Positions 33,361 through 45,100 of a stretch of DNA of 50,723 bases are shown piece after piece. Every line of letters starts with the position of its first letter. Position 1 is the stretch's first letter. The position numbers were made by a program, and so were the translations under genes. Source of the DNA: Chlamydomonas sphaeroides. Taxonomy: Eukaryota > Chlorophyta > Chlorophyceae > Chlamydomonadales > Chlamydomonadaceae. The stretch spans positions 1 through 50,723 of the forward strand of contig BDDC01000183.1 in NCBI GenBank assembly GCA_001662425.1, written 5' to 3'. The notes beneath the pieces are model-generated. The model was given only the letters and a program-made list of their open reading frames with translations. It did not search any database and was not told the DNA's origin.

Positions 33361-36300
33361 CTATTGCACTAGCTGCCCCCGATCGTACAGCCGCCGCTTC
33401 TCGCCGTCCTTCAGCGTGTCGTACGCGATCTGCAGCTTCTGGAACTGCACCAGCGCCGCCCGCTGTGACTCGTCGTCCGCGCCCACGTGCTTGTCCGGGT
33501 GCAGCAGCAGCGCGCGGGCCTTGAAGGCGGCTTTGATGTCTTCGGAGGACACCGCCTCTGCGTGGTGGGGTGGGGTGGGGTTGGGTGAGGGGGAACGAGA
33601 GGGAGGTGCAGTGCGGGGCGTGGCGAGCGCGCCAGTCGGGGGCTCCTGGACAATGCAAACATGGAATCTCGGTGCGCGGATCCGGTTATCAAGCCGCTTT
33701 GCCGCTGGACACCGCGTCTGCTAGGTGAGGAATGACACGCTGATGGGAGGAATGAGCCAAGCCCTCCGTACATGCCGTGCCGAGTTGCAGCCCCGGCACT
33801 CTGTTGTGCCCAACCCCTGTGCCTCCAACCTCCGTGCCCCCAACCCCCGTGTTCCCAGCACCGTGCCCCGTGTCCCCTTGTACCCCAGCCCCCCCTGTCT
33901 CCCCCGCACCTGCTTCCTGCAGCCCCAGCACCCGGTAGTACCCCAGGAAGTCGCTCCTCCGCCGCCGGCCCCCGAAGCTGCCGCCCTCCTCCTCCTCCCC
34001 GGCGCCGCCCATGCCGTGGTCCCGAGGCCGGTGGTGCGTGTAGCTGTGCCGCCCGCTGCTGCCGTACCGAGCCTCGCGCCGCGCCTCGGCCTCCTCCTCG
34101 GCCTCGCGCCGCGCCGCCTCGGCCGCCAGACGCGTCACGTAGCGCTGCCGCTCCAGGCGCCGCACCGCCTGCTTGCGCCACAGCTCCTCGGCCCTGAGGG
34201 GGGATTGAATGGGTCGCGGGGGGCGAGGGTGCGGCGTTGGCAGGGTATGGGGATGTAGGCGAATGGGCGTGTGCAGCGCAGGGCGGGCGAAGACGTCCCA
34301 GGGCGGAGCCTGACATATCAAGGGGTCCATGCTTGGCGAGCGGCCCTGACCCCAGCCCCGACCCCGGACCCAGCCCCGGGCCCCTCCGTTGCGCTCAGCC
34401 CCATAGCCGCACTGCACCACGGCCTCCGCTCCCGGGCTCACCGCTTGGCTCGGTCCTGCTCGTCCCAGTTCCAGGGCTCGTCGTGCTCCCAGCGCCGCCA
34501 GTCCGCGTCCGCCCACAGCCACAGCATCAGCTCCTCGTTGCCGGGCCCCCGGTCCTCGGGCAGCCGCCCGCCCTCCTGCGCCGCGGCCGCGGCCGCGCCG
34601 CCCGTGCCGAAGGTCTCGTGCTTGTCGTAGGACTTGTAGAACTCCAGGTCGGCCCGGACCTGGGCGGCAGGGTGCAGGGAGGGGTTGGGCCGGGGGAGGG
34701 CTCAGGTACCGGGCGGGTCAGGCGCTCAACGTGCAGCAGGGGTGCCGCGCCGGGCGGCGAGGGTATGGGCGCGGGCCCGCACGGTCGGCTATGCATCCCC
34801 ATCATCTCCTCCGCAGCGCCCACCTGTTTGGCTGCGATAGGGGCACGAGCGACCTCGCCCCAGCCCCGCCTGCACCTCCATCCTGCACCCCCAGCCCAGC
34901 CGGCAAACCCCCCGCCCCCGACACACACACATGCCGATTCCCCAGGGCGTCGTGTGTCGGGCTATGTTTATTATTACGAACACACACACACGCGCGCGCG
35001 CTGGGTTTCGCTTCCCGCACCGGCGCAGCTAAATGCATCCCTGCTTCGCATGCACGACCGACGCGTCATCAACCCTGGGTGTGCCGCGCGGGTTACTACA
35101 TGTTACCTATTTGTGAACACACGCCCCAACAACGCGCCCACCTGCTTGGCCGCGTGGGCCATGCGCTGCTTCTGCGGCCGCTGGTGAGCCCACATGCCTG
35201 TGCCACGTAGAGGCCAGGGAGGCCAGGGGCAAGCAAGGGGCAGCGATACCAGCCAGTCAGCAACAACTGCGAGCCCCGAGAGAGCGCACACATGCCTCCG
35301 CCACATCCCTGCGCCGGAGGCCGGTGGCCGTGGGGCGGGGCGGCAGCAGCCAGGGCCGCTGACGCATGCGCCGCCAGCACATGGCAGCTGCCGGGTAAGC
35401 AACGTGCGTGAAGGCTCCTCGCCCGGGCTCAGGGTCCGTCCGGCACGACGCGCTGGGCGCCTACCGTAAGCCCCATCGGCTGCGCCCGCTCCACACGACC
35501 CTTCTACCCTTGGCGCGCGGCCGCACCCGCTCCCGACGCCGCCAGCGCCGCCAGCGTGATGGCCTCCACCCCGCCCAGCGACGGCAGCGGCAGCAGCTCC
35601 AGCGGCAGCCAGGAGCCCATCTCCTGCGGCGGACGCAGGGGAGGGTCGGTGCGGGTTGGGCAGGTGCGTTCTCCGACGGCACCAGAGGTGACGCCACACG
35701 AAGAAAGGCCTGCAGCACCGCAAGCGCCGACATCCTCCTCGCCGTCGCACGTTCTGTGGCATGCTGCCGGGTGGCTGCTGCCATCTGTCGCAGCACCCCA
35801 GCACAGCGGGGTCCTGCCCGCTGCCCCCCTACCTGCGCCAGCAGCCCCAGGCCGCCCACCAGGCCGCCGGTGCCCAGTGAGGCCTTGGCGGGGGACACAT
35901 GCAGCGGGGCCACTACGGTGCCTGGGTTTGGTGGCGGGGTAGGGGAGGGGCGCACACACCGTGGGAGGGGAAGGCGAGGAGCTGCTGGTCAAGGTGGGTG
36001 CACTTTGCGTTGCAGCTGATGCGGCACTGCTAGTGAGTACATCGCGGCTCGGCGACGTCTCACGGCCCGCGGTGACGTGTGGTGGTCGCTCGAGCCATGC
36101 TGGCTTGCAGTGTTGCAAACTCACCGTCCCGCGTGCCCCCGATGGCGGCGGTGAAGACCTGCGGCACGATGACCCCTCCGGTGCCCTGCTTGTAGCGGGT
36201 GCCGTACTGGTAGCGCCCAATGTAGGCGGGCAGGAACACCAGCCGGCAGGAGCGGCTGTGGAACTGCGCGGTTTGCGGGCAAGCGAGCGGGCAGGGCCCC

Positions 36301-38174
36301 TCAGGAGCCAGCGGGGTGACGAAGGGCCCAGCAAGCGGGACAACAACAGGCAGCGCCAGCCGGGGCCGCCGGCCCACAGGCATGTCTGCGCCTCCACAGC
36401 GTCCACAACGTCATGCGCCGCCAGATCAATCCGTATCATGCGTGTCGTACGCTATCGTACAGTGTACGACACACACACACACACACATGCCGTACACACC
36501 TGCATGGCCACGTGCAGGTCCCGCAGGTCGGTGGCCTTGGTGTCCCGCCGCACTGCCACCTCGGCCGCCACCAGCTGCTGCGACGTCAGCGCCCGCACCG
36601 CCAGCGACCACGCCAGGCCCTGCCGCATCGCCGCGCCACCCAGCCCCACGCCGCCCACCGCGCCCGCCTCCGCCTCGGAGGCCGACAGCGGCCGCGCGCG
36701 CAGCGGTAGGCCCTGGCCCGCTGCGCCGCCGCCCAGGTCGCGGACCAGCTGGTAGCTGGCGTACACCTGGGGTGGCGGGGGCCGCAGTGGGTGGGCGCCG
36801 GCAGGTTGGGTGTCGAGGGCTTGACAAGGGGAGCAAGGCTGCGCTGGAGATTGAATGAAGGCAAGCTGGTGACTGCCGTACATGTGCAGTGGCGGGACCG
36901 CGGCAGGGCTGCTTTGATGGCGTCATGAGCGGGGTAGGGCATTGCCGAGGGGCGCGCCAGGGGCTGTGTGAAGGGCTCGCTGTGGTGTGTTTGTATGACC
37001 GAGCTGGAGCCACGCCGTGCCAGGGGCGGCGCTGCGTGCCCAGCGCCATTATGCGCGACGCCCCTCGCGCGCCCCTGTACAGCCGCCACACGGGCCGCCC
37101 TGCCGCACTCCCGGACTGCCCTAGCCCTGCTGGCAGTCGCCGCATGCGCCGTCCCCACCTGCATGGGAACATCGTCGCATGACGCGCTGGCGCCCCTGCT
37201 GAGCGGCAGCGGGTCCGACATGTCCTTCCACGCCGTCTCGCCCGTCCTGCGCGGCGGAGCCGCAGCACAGCACAGCAGCGCCAGGCCGCATGTCGCTCTC
37301 CGGGGTTCGGTCGGGCAAAGGCCGCACAGGCTGCCGAGACGGTCCGAGTCTCCCTGCGTACGTTGCGCCGTGCTCGCCACCACGGTAAGCGGCAGCGTCG
37401 GGCAGCAGGCAGCACTACGGCACGACGTACGACAGAACTACCCACTTTTCGTCCTTGAAGCCCAGCCGGGCGCGGGCCTCGCTTGAAAACGTGGCGTCAA
37501 AGCACCAGAACGGCAGGTACACCGGCGTGACGCTGCTCCGAGGTTCCTCGTCCTGCCCCACCACGTTGCTGCTGCTGCTGCTGCTAGTGCTGGTGCTGCT
37601 GCTAGCGGCACTAGAGCTACCGGTGCTGCTCGCGCTGCTGGCTTTGCTGGTTCCTGCTTGCGCAGCCGACACCGACGCTGCGTCCGAGGGTTTGAGCAGC
37701 GAGTGCGCGTGCAGGCCCCTGGCGCCGGCGCGCTGGAAGTCGTCAAAGCGCTTGACGGCCTCCGCGGGGCTGATCTCGAACTCCAGCACCGAGACATCGA
37801 CGCCACGAGCCATGAGCGCTGAGGGCGTGGGAAGAAGGGGGGCGCGTCGGGCAGCGGCGTGGCGCAAGGGTTGCGCTGAGGGTGCATGGGCGGGGCTGGC
37901 GAGGGCCGCATGGTGAAACCAGGGGAGCCTTGCGACGGGAGCTCGCAATGCGAAGGCCGTGCAATGAGCGTGGCAACGATGAAAGGTGTGTACCTTTGAG
38001 GGAGACGGGTTTGGGCGGCGGGGGCGGCGGGGCTGTGGCCCGCGCCTGGCTGCCGCTGTAGTCACGGCGCGCAGCGGCCGCGCACCTCGCCGAGCCCGCC
38101 ACCGCTTCCAAGAGCCATGCTAGCGGCCTGGCGGCGCGGCCGCTGAAGATCGGTAGCAAGCATAACATCGTCAT
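33361..38174 (-). CDS. Organelle-type protein with C-terminal J domain, 11 exons
   Basis: Exons 38174-37994, 37821-37446, 37246-37159, 36766-36500, 36263-36125, 35921-35833, 35623-35527, 35197-35142, 34659-34442, 34193-33910 and 33557-33361 join in phase (663 residues). The start (MTMLCLLPIFSGRAARPL…CAAAARRDYS) looks like a mitochondrial or plastid presequence. The middle has conserved-looking aromatic motifs, YLPFWCFDA (about 170), MQVYASYQLVRDL and VFLPAYIGRYQYG (about 315), and then Gly/Ala/Leu-rich segments (LVGGLGLLAQ, AITLAALAASGAG). A Trp-rich acidic part and a charged helix (WRKQAVRRLERQRY…) lead into the J domain (about 585-655: FLGYYRVLGLQEA…LLLHPDKH…RLYDRGQ). HPD is intact. The layout resembles large plant and algal organellar J proteins with a C-terminal J domain; I cannot name a subfamily. 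Exon 7 uses the donor at 35526, because the later donor breaks phase. Confidence 0.84.
34822..34829 (-). other. Exon-8-like fragment inside an intron
   Basis: On the minus strand, CGCAGCCAAACAGGTGGGCG inside intron 8 of the C-terminal J-domain gene resembles the end of exon 8 with its donor (GCGGCCAAGCAGGTGGGCG). Splicing it in (8 bases) would break the reading frame, so it is probably a small duplicated relic and not an exon. Confidence 0.45.
36469..36486. repeat. (AC)9 microsatellite
   Basis: It lies in intron 4 of the C-terminal J-domain gene. A second CA/CG alternating tract lies at about 34980-35001 in intron 8. Confidence 0.9.
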
Positions 38175-38607
38175 GCGAGCTAGCCGCCGCTCTGCTCAAG
38201 TCCACATCAGCGTGCCATCTCATCCACGTCACGCCAAGGCCGCAACACTGCGCGAGCGCATCCAAGAAACACTGCACTGTCCGTCAAGCTTCTGAGCAGC
38301 GAGCAACGGGACCCAGCGGTGCAAAGCAGGAAGTGGATGCCTTTGATGGGACGTCGTGCTTTGCAGTGCTCGTCAGATCACAAGCTGTAAGAAGAAGTAG
38401 GCTATGTTACTGTGTTGCAGTGGGCCGTCTCCCGTGTTTGGCCCATCCTCCATGCAAGATGCGTTTCGGGTTTCGCAAACTGTGTTATGTGCAGCCACGC
38501 AATTCATGCAAACAAATTACTGTTGCGGTCACATAGCCAAAGTCACTAGAGCTACTGCGAGCCAGCTGTCAGCAACCGTTTGAGTAATCGCCACGGCTGT
38601 TTGCTTG
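38175..38607. promoter_or_regulatory. Divergent intergenic region
   Basis: 433 bases separate the minus-strand J-domain gene from the plus-strand coiled-coil gene. They must contain both promoters. The sequence is lower in GC than both flanks. An in-frame stop at 38581-38583 marks the upstream limit of the plus-strand gene. Confidence 0.45.
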
Positions 38608-39940
38608 ATGCCCTCGAGAGCGTGCGCCGCGACGTGCGATGGCACACGACATCAAGTTGCCGTTGGCGAAACACCACTCGACGTGGGCGTGGGAATCAAC
38701 ACCGACAACAGCGTCTTCGCCCTGCTGCACTCGTGGTTCCTTCCGACGCCCGCTGCAAACGTGGGCCAACGACATGGACGGAAGCACCGCGGTTCTCAGG
38801 CAGCTGGAAATGCCGGTGCGAGGGGGAGGGGGGCTGCGGCACCAGCTCCTGTCCGCAGCCAACGGCCCCTGCCTTACACATACCAGTACCCCACCACCTG
38901 CCCAATCGGCATTTGCAGGGAGCATAGCGGCTATCAGGGACGTCCCAGCGCAAGCAGCTGCCCACAAGGATGCGGGTGCACAAACCGATCCCGCCAGCTC
39001 GCCAGCGCCCGCAGCAGCAAGCACACGCGGAGGCCTCCCCGACCTGCCTCCCATCGCCACCTTCCACCGCAGCTCCACCACCGGCGGCTTCTGCACGCCC
39101 TGCTGCCAGCCGCAGCTGCCGCTACCCGACTCGCCAAGAGGCAGCGCCGCGCCCTCGCCCCTACCCACCCACTCCCCACTCCCCAGCGCCGCCAGCCCGC
39201 TGCCACAGCTGCCGCGCTGCCCCACGTCGCCTTGCAGCAGCAGCGCCGCGCCGTTGCCCGCCGCCGTCGGCGCCACCGCCGGGCCCTGCGCCCCGCTGAG
39301 CGTATGCGACAGCGACGAGTTTGGGCCCGCGTCCTCTATCGCGGGATCCACAGCCAGCGTCGACTCCTCCGCCAACCCCATGGCGGCAGCGCACGCAGCG
39401 CGCATGTCCTTCCGCTCCCGCCTGCCGCAGCCACCGGCGCCTGACGCCGGCCGCCGGCCGCCCCTGGCGCCAGCTGACGCGCCGCGTCGGGGTGGCAGTG
39501 GCAGTGTGGCCGACAGCGACGCGAGCAGCGAGGGCCCGGCGGCGGCGCCTTGGTGGCACGGCGGCGCCGGTAAGGCCGTGCCGCACAGCTCCGCCGCCGT
39601 GTCCCATGTCACGCTGAGCCTGGCCTCCGCCTCCGCCTCCGCCAGCGCCGCCACCGCCAGCTCCCGCGGGACGCCGTGCAGCAGCGGCTCTGCGGCCGCA
39701 GTGGCCGGCGGCGGCGGCGCGTGCTGCAGCCACTTGGCGGTGGCGCTGGCGGCGGCGCGGTGCCAGCTGGAGGCGGCGCAGGCCAAGCACCTGCAGCTGT
39801 GGCGGCAGTACGAGCGACAGGGCGCGCAGCTGGCGGCGGCGGAGGCGCGCGGCGCGGCACTGGAGCGGGAGCTTGCGCGGCGGGACGCTGAGGCCGCGGC
39901 GCAGCGAGGCGTGGGGGGGTCCATTGGCCGGCAGGGGTAG
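38608..39940 (+). CDS. Low-complexity protein with C-terminal coiled coil, unknown function
   Basis: Two exons, 38608-38815 and 38919-39940, join in phase to 409 residues. The first ATG follows an in-frame stop at 38581. Exon 1 reads MPSRACAATCDG…ETPLDVGVGINTDN, which recalls no family. The middle is Pro/Ser/Ala-rich and probably disordered. Residues about 340-400 form a predicted coiled coil (LEAAQAKHLQLWRQYERQ, ALERELARRDAEA). Third positions are strongly G/C, which supports this frame. An alternative reads through with no intron from 38639. Another model ends exon 2 at 39910 and joins in phase to a possible last exon, 40763-40951, which encodes a helical, Leu-rich tail (FRQLESETWGRLTRA). 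The long minus-strand frame on the opposite side is a shadow. Confidence 0.5.
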
Positions 39941-42164
39941 GCTTACAGGTAGTCCGCTGCCGGCGATGACAACCGCCGGGGCTCGAGGCTGCGGCATAGC
40001 GGCTGGTCGGGCTAGGCAATGGGTGTGCGGACGCGGAGAGCTACCGATTTTTGAAGGGCTGCAGGGTGGGGGGGTGAGGGCAGATCAAGGCGGGCGTGGG
40101 GCGGCTTGGGAGCGGCGAGGGTCGCAAGGCAGGCTTGCTGGTGCATGTGCATATGGGCAAAAATACGAGAAACGCGAAGGCAGCACGGTATCCGGCACCG
40201 GCGTGTGTGATCCTGGGCACAAGCGTTTGTGGTTTGGGGTCTCAGACTGACTCGCCGGGGTGGGCAGGGGCCATTGAGAGGCGAGGTAGAGTGCAACAAC
40301 CGTGACCACTAGGCTGCGGGACCCGGTCGCTGTGGTGTCGCTCAGCCGCTTGCTGCAACCGCAGCATGTCGTGCCAACTGCCAACTGCCAGCTGCGCGCT
40401 GGGAGGCCGTCGTGCGACTGCACGCACTCGGTGCTGTGAGCCAGGTCGGACAATGGTCGGGGGCTGTGGCCGCGTGCGAGCGGCCGTGCGGTCACGTGGA
40501 TACGGCTGGTGGGCGGCAGGGCTGGTTGAACCAAGCCGAGAAGTCGAGTTGGTTGAGGGCAGCTGCGGACGCATGCCCCGGGGGTGCAGGGGGGTGTGCA
40601 TCGCCCTGGCCCTACCGCCGCGCCAGTGTAGCGGCCATGGCGCGGAAGGCCGCGTGTGGGCGGTGCGGCGCGCACTGCTGGGCGGGCGGGGGGCACCGTG
40701 TGCCTGCATGGTGTGGCTGCAGCCCTTGCGTGGCGGGGCGTCCTGTGACAATGTGGTGACAGTGTCGTCTGGCGGCGCACCTGGTGCCGCAGCCCGTGTG
40801 CAAGTTTCGGCAGCTGGAGTCAGAGACGTGGGGCCGTTTGACGCGGGCTACGGAATGGATGGGGTTACGGCGTCGCTCCTTGGACGCGTTGCATGCGGTC
40901 TTGCATCCCGTAGTGGCAACAGCCGGAGGTGTGCATTCAATACTCCGCTAATCTGCAGGAGCCACGGCAGCGGCAGGCACTGCCCGCCTCCTTTGGGCCA
41001 AACCAGCAATGTGCACCGCAGCTGACAGCGGAGCGCCCTTGCGCGGTGGAGGGCTGGAGCGCTGCGCCCCCCGCGGGCTGCAGCTGGCTGGCAGCGGCTG
41101 AGGCGGGCGCACACACGGTTCTGCCAGGTGCCAGCACAGCGGCGGGGCGGGGCACGGGAGCACGCGGGTCGAGTTGGGACTGACAAGCCCCGCCCCCTCC
41201 CTCTCTCACAAAGACATACCGGGGACCTGATTGCCACTGAGCCAGACACGGGAACATACAGGCCGGGTTGGGACTCACGAACCCTCACCCCCCCCCCCTA
41301 CACACACACACATAGCCTGACTCATGCCAAGCGCGAGTCCGTCGGCCCGCTCCACCAGCAGGCGCCGGGCCGCGCGCAGCTATGCAGCTACAACGTATGC
41401 ACCAATGATTGCAGCGACTTTGGGGCGAACCGAACACCTACGACTATGCGGACAGCCGAAAGGCACGAGGCGCTTGCTCGACGAACGCGCGACGGCCACT
41501 TGGTGGCCGGCGACGCAACGCATGCCGGGCGAACACCTGCCTCCCTCAATGGGAGGAGCTGCCCGGCGTGGTCCCTATCCGATTTTCAGATCGCCTGTGC
41601 CACGGGCCTACGAGCCCGGCAGTGCCGTACTTGCCTTTCCCTTGCCCCCTACCGGCCCGCGGGCCAGCCAATACCCCCGCATCCATTGCACACAAGAATG
41701 GCATGCCTGGACACGCCCATCCGCGCAAGCAGCAGCAAGCAGCAGCGAGGGGCTGGCGCGGTGCCGCGCGACGGCGCTAAGCAGCGCCCAACACACGCCG
41801 CCGCCCGGCTCGCAGCGGCACCGCAGCAAGCGGCGCCAGGTCCATTTGCTTAAGCAGTTGCACGCATCTACTTTGAAGCCCACCATGAAGACAGAGCTGC
41901 GCCGACATTCAGGAAGCGTATGCTCACGCATACGTTCGAAGCGACATGCATTCTGCGCGGCGCATAAGGCCCTCCGAGAAACCTTGCGCCCGCCCCGAGC
42001 TCCCAGTTGGTATGGGGGCCGCATTCGCGGCCGCGCCGCCGCTGGCGGCCAGTGCACGAGGGCCTGCCTATCACAGCCAAAGAATCCATCATCCCACGCC
42101 GTCCATCCCCACCCTCCACCCCCACCCTCCATGCAGCGCCCACGCCCGCTTCGCCTCCTTTCCC
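39941..42164. other. Region with no confidently supported gene
   Basis: Several open frames exist on both strands, but none has coherent splice sites, composition and length. One candidate is the in-phase exon 40763-40951 (+), a possible 3' exon of the coiled-coil gene. The rest probably contains the 3' UTRs of that gene and of the receptor kinase ending at 42165. No TGTAA was found in the expected direction close to either stop. Confidence 0.5.
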
Positions 42165-45100
42165 TCACGCCTCGGCGTTCGGCGGCCGCACCACCCCCGC
42201 AGCGGCCAACGTCGCCGCCGCCTCCGCCGTCATCGCCAGCAGCCTCGCCGGCTCCACGACCCCCGCCCCCGCGGCCCTGCCCTCGCCCTCCACGCTGCTG
42301 GCGCCGCCCGCCGACTGCTGCAGCAAGGCGTGCGCGCTGGCTCCCGCCACCGGGGAGGCGGTCCCCGAGATGTTGACCGCCCGCAGGCCCGACATGAGCT
42401 GCACTCGGCTGCCTGGCCGGCTGCCGAGTTTGTTGGGCGAGGAGGGCAGCGCCAGCGCCTGCCGCATGGAGTGCGACTGCAGCCCCGCGGCCTCGGCCAT
42501 TAGCAGAGCCAGCCGCTTGCACACCTGCGGGCGGGGCCGGTGCGAGCAAGGCGATTGGCGGACAGGCTGCCAGGGCGCCGGTCTGGCCCTGAGGGGCGTG
42601 GGCACGAGAGCCGTACCCACAGTGTGCAGCCACAGTCGGCCGTACCACAGTGTGCAGCCACAGTCGGCCGTACCACAGTGTGCAGCCACGGTCGGCCGTA
42701 CCACAGTGTGCAGCCACGGCGCCAGTCGGCGCACGGCCGCGAGCAGGGACCCGGCGCGCGCGTCACTCGTCCGAGCCCCCGGCCCCGGCTGTGAAGCACG
42801 CGCCCCCGCTCAGAGGGTGTGACTGTTGACTGCATCGCCGCCGCCGGCCGCTGGTCGGCTCGGGACTGCCCTACGCAGGCCCCTCTGCCGCGCCCCCTCC
42901 CCTCCCCGCCCGCCCGCAGCCCCGCACACCTCTGCACTGGAGGGCCGCTCCAGCGGGTTGTGGCGCATGCAGCTCTCGATCAGCGAGCGCAGCCGCGGCG
43001 GGCACAGCGGGTGGTCGGGCGGCGGCAGCGGCGGCCGCTGGCGCTCCATGGCCACCTGGGGGCGGAGGGGCAGGACGGGGGGAAGGGCGGGGGCGGGGTG
43101 GACGGAGGGAAGGACGGAGGGAAGGACGGAGGGAAGGGCGGAGGGATGGAGGAGGGATGGACGGAGTGGGTGGACGGAGGGGGGTGGACGGAGGGAAGGA
43201 CCGGGGGCCGCACCTGGAAGCCCACCACCACGGCGCGCATGCCCTCCCAGGGCCGCTGCCTCGTGACGAGCTCGTTCATTATGATGCCCAGGCTGCGAGG
43301 GTGGGGTCCGTACGGTGGGGTTGCGCAAGCATGATCAGCCATCGTAGATGTCGGGTGTTCGAGATCATCGAATAATCATGGTGCAATAGCCGACCAGTGA
43401 CATTGGCAACCCCGGGCCGACCAGTGACATTGGCAAACCCGGGCATGGGTGGTGGTAAGCCCCAGCGTCAAGGTGCTCAGGCCAAGGGCGAAGGGAAGAC
43501 GAAGACACGAGGCGGCGCAAAGCCTGGGCGCGATGCAGGCGCTGTTGGGCTGCCTTGCTGCAGGGCGGGACCGGCTCCGTCACGGGGGTCTGGCTCCGTG
43601 TTCGCCTCCCACACCGGTACCGCCGTGGACCCAGCCAGACCAACTTAACATCGACTGCACCCCTGCCCTCCCCAGGACCTTGCCCTCCCTGGCGGACGCC
43701 ACCACAGGAGGGACCCAATCGGGGGCCAGCCGATGCGTTACGGCACACACACGTGAGGGATGCGGTCTGACGGACTGCCACGAGCGGCTAGTGGGGATGG
43801 CGCTCACCTGTACACGTCGGCCCGGTCGGTGACCTGCGAAGCAACGCGGGGAGTGAGGCGGGCGGGGCGTTGCAAGGTGGGTTCGTGCCGGCATCCCTCA
43901 TACGCGGCGGGGCTCGGAACGCCCAAGCCAGCGGCGCCCGTGTGGCTGCGCCGGAGCAGCAGGCCGGGCCGGACACCACACCTTGCCGTCGTTGGTGGCC
44001 AGAAAGATCTGTACGACGCAGCAGTTGGCGCAGGCGGGCGGACAGACGCAGGCAATGAGCACGTAGGCAGATAAACATGGCCGGGCAGGCAGGCGGACAC
44101 GCACATCCCGCCGGGCAGACAGACGAGCGCGGCTGGGCAGGCAGGCAGGCAGGGGGAGCTGGGCAGGCGCGTTGGAGGCGACGGGCACCTGCGTCGCTGC
44201 ATGGGCTATGGCGGCGGCACCACACGCGCGCAGCCGTCACCGGCAGCGGCTCACGACCTCACCTCTGGCGCCATGTCTGGGGGGGGGGCGGCCAGGAAAG
44301 GGGCAGGGCATGACAGCAGTGGCGCATGGGTCAGGCAGGTGACTAGCTGGGCATGACACCTCCGGCGGACTGAACCGAAGGACTGGCGACCTAGTCTTGC
44401 CAGCGCGCTCCGGTCGCGGCGAGGGAGAGGGGACTCACATGGCACGGTTCCGACCTCAATGTCGTGCGTCGACAGGGCGGTGTTGACCTTGAACCTGCGG
44501 GCCGGCGTGTACAGGTGAGCGCCATCCTCTAAGCGAGACCCCAAGTCAATGACACCGTCAGCTGGGGTGGTGGTGGCCCTGGGAACACGAGCAAGGCAAC
44601 GCACGGCGGCGGGGGGGCCGCAAAGCTGCGTCCGCCAACGCACCTGGCCAGGCCGAAGTCGCTGATCTTGGCGACGCCGCGCTCGTCCAGCAGCACGTTG
44701 CCCGGCTGTGCAGTGGGGCAGGAGGCGGGCCGAGGCGGGCCGGGGTCGTGCCAGGTCCAGCGGGAGGCGTCCAGGCAGTCCTACGGCAGCAGCTCGTGAG
44801 CGCCCATTCCCGGACCGAGGCCCTGCCCAGCCACCCGTCCTCCCGCCGTCCGTCCACCAGCGAGGCACAGCGCCGGCGTGCCTTGGGCGCGCCTTGGGAA
44901 GTCAGGCCGTGACCGCAAGGCTCGTACCCTGGGGGAACCCTGGCAGCGACGGCGCAGGCGCCCAGACCCCCCCCCTGCCCCTTGCCCCCATGCGCCGCAG
45001 CCTCGCCGTTGCACCTTGAGGTCGCGGTGCACCACGGTGGGGTGCAGGTAGGACAGCCCCGCGGCCATGTCGCGGCTGATGCGCAGCACGTCGGCTAGGC

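Noticed and set aside
38569..39924. Long minus-strand open frame (451 codons) opposite the coiled-coil gene
   Set aside because: GC-rich codons on one strand keep the opposite frames open. The plus-strand frame has the better third-position bias and a coiled coil.
41324..42376. Plus-strand open frame of 350 codons
   Set aside because: It overlaps the phased last exon of the receptor kinase, is Arg/Pro-rich and has no domain.
41608..42717. Minus-strand frame of 369 codons across the kinase 3' end
   Set aside because: It is the wrong frame over the kinase tail exon and reads through the 28-bp minisatellite.
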